Assembly: GCF_017305915.1 (NCBI RefSeq)
Contig: NZ_JAFKJN010000017.1
Coordinates: forward strand, 109,996 to 173,995
Direction: 5' to 3'
DNA length: 64,000 nt
Origin: Reyranella sp.
GTDB taxonomy: Bacteria > Pseudomonadota > Alphaproteobacteria > Reyranellales > Reyranellaceae
The translations under genes and the position numbers were made by a program. This document shows positions 62,151-64,000 of the stretch, piece by piece. Positions within the stretch are counted from its first letter, which is position 1. Each line of letters starts with the position of its first letter. The notes under the pieces were generated by a model. That model worked only from the letters and a program-made list of their open reading frames with translations. It did not search any database and was not told the origin of the DNA.

Positions 62151-62192
62151 GGGCCGACTTCTCTAGCCAAAACATTACAGCGCCGCAACAAT

Positions 62193-62777
62193 TTACCGGC
62201 CGCGGCGCGGCTTGTCGCGGAGGGCCGCCAGGCCGGCAAAGGGATGGCGCCGGGGCTCGTGGCGGCCATGGCGGCCGTCCTTGCGCGGCTTGGGGAGCAC
62301 GTCCTCGAGCTTGACGCCCTGCCTGCGCGGATAGGGATCGGCCGCCAGTGATAGCTGCTCGGCAACGATTTCGCCGACATCGAGCAGATTCCCCGGCAGC
62401 GGTTCGGGCGCCTCCGACTGGGGATTGACCAGCGATTCGCCGCTTTCCGGGTCCTTCTCCTCGGCCAGCCCCTGCTTGAAAACGATGCGGAAGGTCTCGT
62501 CGAGATCCTGGGTCACGGGATCCAGTGTCAGGATGCAGGCCTGCACGATCTTGCCGCGCAACCGGCCCTCCACGACGACCAGATCGCCCGGCCGGCGGTC
62601 GACCGTCACCCGGGCGGAAAAGGCCGGCAGCCCGAGGAAGCCGAAGCGCTTGGCCAAGGCTATACGCTCGCTGTCGCTGGCGCTGATTTCCAGGGCCGTG
62701 CCGCCGGGCCCCGTGCGATCCACGTCGACGACGCGCTCTATCTCTGATTTATGTTCTTTTTGAGCCACTTGAGCCAT
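62193..62777 (-). CDS. yceD: YceD (DUF177) family protein
   Basis: 194 residues from ATG 62777; a TTG three codons earlier directly follows the stop of the chaperone gene. VVEGRLRGKIVQACILTLDPV with the single Cys and the helical part RKDGRHGRHEPRRHPFAGLAALRDKPRRGR-like tail (basic C-terminus ending FAGLAAL) are characteristic. YceD is needed for 23S rRNA accumulation in some bacteria and usually precedes rpmF. Confidence 0.9.
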   Translation of the reverse strand: MAQVAQKEHKSEIERVVDVDRTGPGGTALEISASDSERIALAKRFGFLGLPAFSARVTVDRRPGDLVVVEGRLRGKIVQACILTLDPVTQDLDETFRIVFKQGLAEEKDPESGESLVNPQSEAPEPLPGNLLDVGEIVAEQLSLAADPYPRRQGVKLEDVLPKPRKDGRHGRHEPRRHPFAGLAALRDKPRRGR

Positions 62778-62786
62778 TTTCTTCAA

Positions 62787-63278
62787 CTACTTTATCAGGT
62801 CACTGCGGGCCGTCCGGCCGAGCCGGTCGACTTCGGTGCGAACATGGGCTTCCAATCGGGCGACAATGTCCGCGTCGGCAGGCGGCCTACCGCCATAAGC
62901 GTTGCGGCGCAAGACCTCCGCCAGAGACGTTGGACCATTGCCCAGGGCCTCACGATAGGCCAGCGCCCGACCGTGGAAGCCTTCGGCCATGATCTTGATG
63001 CGCCGGCCGACGCCAAGATCCTGCACGCCGATCTCGCGCAAGGTGAGATCGAGATGGCGGAACATGGCATCGAAGAAGGCCTGCGCCAGCGTTTCGCCGT
63101 CGGGCTCGCGCTGCAGGCGATCGATCACCAGCGCAGCGTACAGCGCCAAGGCGTCGAACCGGCCGTCGAGCGTGTCGGGGATACCGCACGCCTCGAACAG
63201 CTCAGCCGCGCGCGCCCGCTCGGCGGTGCGGTTGTAGAGCAGGTTGGTGAAGTCGTCGGCAGGCTGGCGGCGAAACAA
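62787..63278 (-). CDS. Ubiquinol-cytochrome c chaperone (CBP3/UQCC1) family protein
   Basis: 163 residues from TTG 63278, with GAGGAG 6 bases upstream. RFDALALYAALVIDRLQRE, LAQAFFDAMFRHLDLTLREIGV and VGRRIKIMAEGFHGRALAY are hallmarks of the UQCC family, which helps assemble the cytochrome bc1 complex. In alphaproteobacteria this gene sits between bamE and yceD, as here. Divergent from bamE (100 bases). Confidence 0.93.
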   Translation of the reverse strand: MFRRQPADDFTNLLYNRTAERARAAELFEACGIPDTLDGRFDALALYAALVIDRLQREPDGETLAQAFFDAMFRHLDLTLREIGVQDLGVGRRIKIMAEGFHGRALAYREALGNGPTSLAEVLRRNAYGGRPPADADIVARLEAHVRTEVDRLGRTARSDLIK

Positions 63279-63378
63279 GAGCTACTCCTCTTCCCGGCGG
63301 CATCCGGCCCGGTTGACCCCCGGTCGGCGCCGCGACATGTTGAGCGCCCTCTCATTCCCGGATCGAAGAAAACCGTCC

Positions 63379-63855
63379 ATGCGTCGCACCGTCCCGCTCG
63401 TCCTCGCAAGCATCTTTTCCCTGCCCCTTTTGACCGCCTGCGAGACGATCGTCGACCAGCGCGGCTTCGCCGCCACCCCGGGCTCGGTCGAGAAGCTCGA
63501 GATCGGCACCCAGAGCCGCGAGGACGTCATCCGCCTGATCGGCTCGCCCTCCTCGGTCGCCACCTTCAACCCGAACACCTGGTACTACATCAGCCAGAAG
63601 CAGGAGACCTGGGCCTTCGTGAAGCCCGTGATGCTCGAGCAGAACGTGCTGCAGCTCAGCTTCAACGAGTCCGGCCGCCTGCAATCGATGAAAAAGTACG
63701 ACCTGAGCGACGGCAAGGACATCCAGATGGTGTCGCGCGTCACGCCGACCGCCGGCAAGGAGCTCACCGTGCTCGAGCAGATCATGGGCAACGTCGGCCG
63801 CTTCAGCGGCCCGCGCCAGGACACCAACCCGGGTGCACCGACGGGCGGCATCTAA
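63379..63855 (+). CDS. bamE: Outer-membrane assembly lipoprotein BamE
   Basis: 158 residues from ATG 63379. Lipoprotein signal with lipobox LLTAC, then the SmpA/OmlA domain: GFAATPGSVEKLEIGTQSREDVIRLIGSPSSVATF and NTWYYISQKQE. Part of the beta-barrel assembly machine at the periplasmic face of the outer membrane. Its C-terminal tail (GPRQDTNPGAPTGGI) is low-complexity. Divergent from the UQCC gene. Confidence 0.94.
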   Translation: MRRTVPLVLASIFSLPLLTACETIVDQRGFAATPGSVEKLEIGTQSREDVIRLIGSPSSVATFNPNTWYYISQKQETWAFVKPVMLEQNVLQLSFNESGRLQSMKKYDLSDGKDIQMVSRVTPTAGKELTVLEQIMGNVGRFSGPRQDTNPGAPTGGI

Positions 63856-63956
63856 TACCAGCCGACGAAAATCCTGACTCTTGCGAGATTTGAGTTTCCC
63901 TTCGCTGCAATGTTCGATTCTGTGTCTCCGGTCGGCGTATTGCGGCGGAGGACAGC

Positions 63957-64000
63957 ATGGGGCTCAAGATCGAGGTGACGCGGCTGGAGCTGTCAGCGAC
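63957..64000 (+). CDS. Start of an unidentified gene cut by the window end
   Basis: ATG at 63957 with GGAGG 5 bases upstream begins MGLKIEVTRLELSA. Only 14 codons are visible, too few to assign a family. Confidence 0.55.
   Translation, partial: MGLKIEVTRLELSA

Overview
This window is GC-rich, densely coding chromosomal DNA, almost certainly from an alphaproteobacterium. Two conserved alphaproteobacterial blocks support this: lipoprotein-alaC-hom-glpX-hypothetical-recJ (16258-22856, minus) and UQCC chaperone-yceD-rpmF-plsX-fabH-ihfA-merR with bamE divergent (58834-63855). A class I PHA synthase, many solute-binding proteins (Bug/TctC, Peripla_BP_6, PotD-like, peptide type) and small-molecule catabolic genes suggest a metabolically versatile soil or water organism of the Reyranella/Rhodospirillales-Hyphomicrobiales kind. 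The genus is inference only.

Layout. 1-4.7 kb (+): peptide-type solute-binding protein (cut by the window edge), a GST with an in-frame TAA, a VOC protein and two secreted proteins. 4.8-11.5 kb: dienelactone hydrolase, two amino-acid-type solute-binding proteins, an Asp-box propeller protein, an OmpA lipoprotein, a Nudix hydrolase and a DUF3617 protein. 11.5-16.2 kb is the most accessory-looking part: a secreted zinc protease with four 48-residue C-terminal repeats, a 435-base spacer, then a 66-residue peptide directly ahead of a B12-binding radical SAM enzyme, ending at tRNA-Glu. 16.2-24.8 kb: recJ, glpX, hom, alaC and phaC, followed by a decayed tRNA-Phe remnant. 25.1-30.6 kb: a catabolic locus with divergent amidohydrolase/CMD and regulator/lyase/Bug operons. 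30.6-32.8 kb: gamma carbonic anhydrase, queE, rpsI and rplM. 33-42.6 kb: a MarR-MFS pair with a palindromic operator, and a class II aldolase divergent from a flavin monooxygenase plus polyamine-type ABC transporter. 42.7-48 kb: OYE, CoA-binding protein, LLM oxidoreductase, DUF5131 and a Do-type protease. 48-55.8 kb (+): a tightly coupled seven-gene series (response regulator, kinase, lactonase, MetY-like enzyme, two Rieske oxygenases, GST). 55.8-64 kb: two MFS transporters, tRNA-Pro(GGG), the fatty-acid/ribosomal block and bamE.

Small repeats are a theme. Two copies of a ~127-base double-hairpin element share terminal inverted repeats and show compensatory changes in their stems; each overlaps the TAG stop of a neighbouring gene. 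Three further inverted repeats carrying CTCATCCTGAG or GTCATCC(C/T)GAG cores touch gene starts or ends and may supply Shine-Dalgarno sequence or the last codons. Two genes (48084 and 43891) have a -10-like hexamer exactly 7 bases before the start codon and no good ribosome-binding site, which suggests leaderless mRNAs.

The best candidates for an undescribed system are the 66-residue Trp/Pro-motif peptide with its B12-radical SAM partner, and the two-component-system-led Rieske/GST operon. No CRISPR array, integrase, transposase or rRNA was seen. All calls come from reading the sequence; no database search was made.
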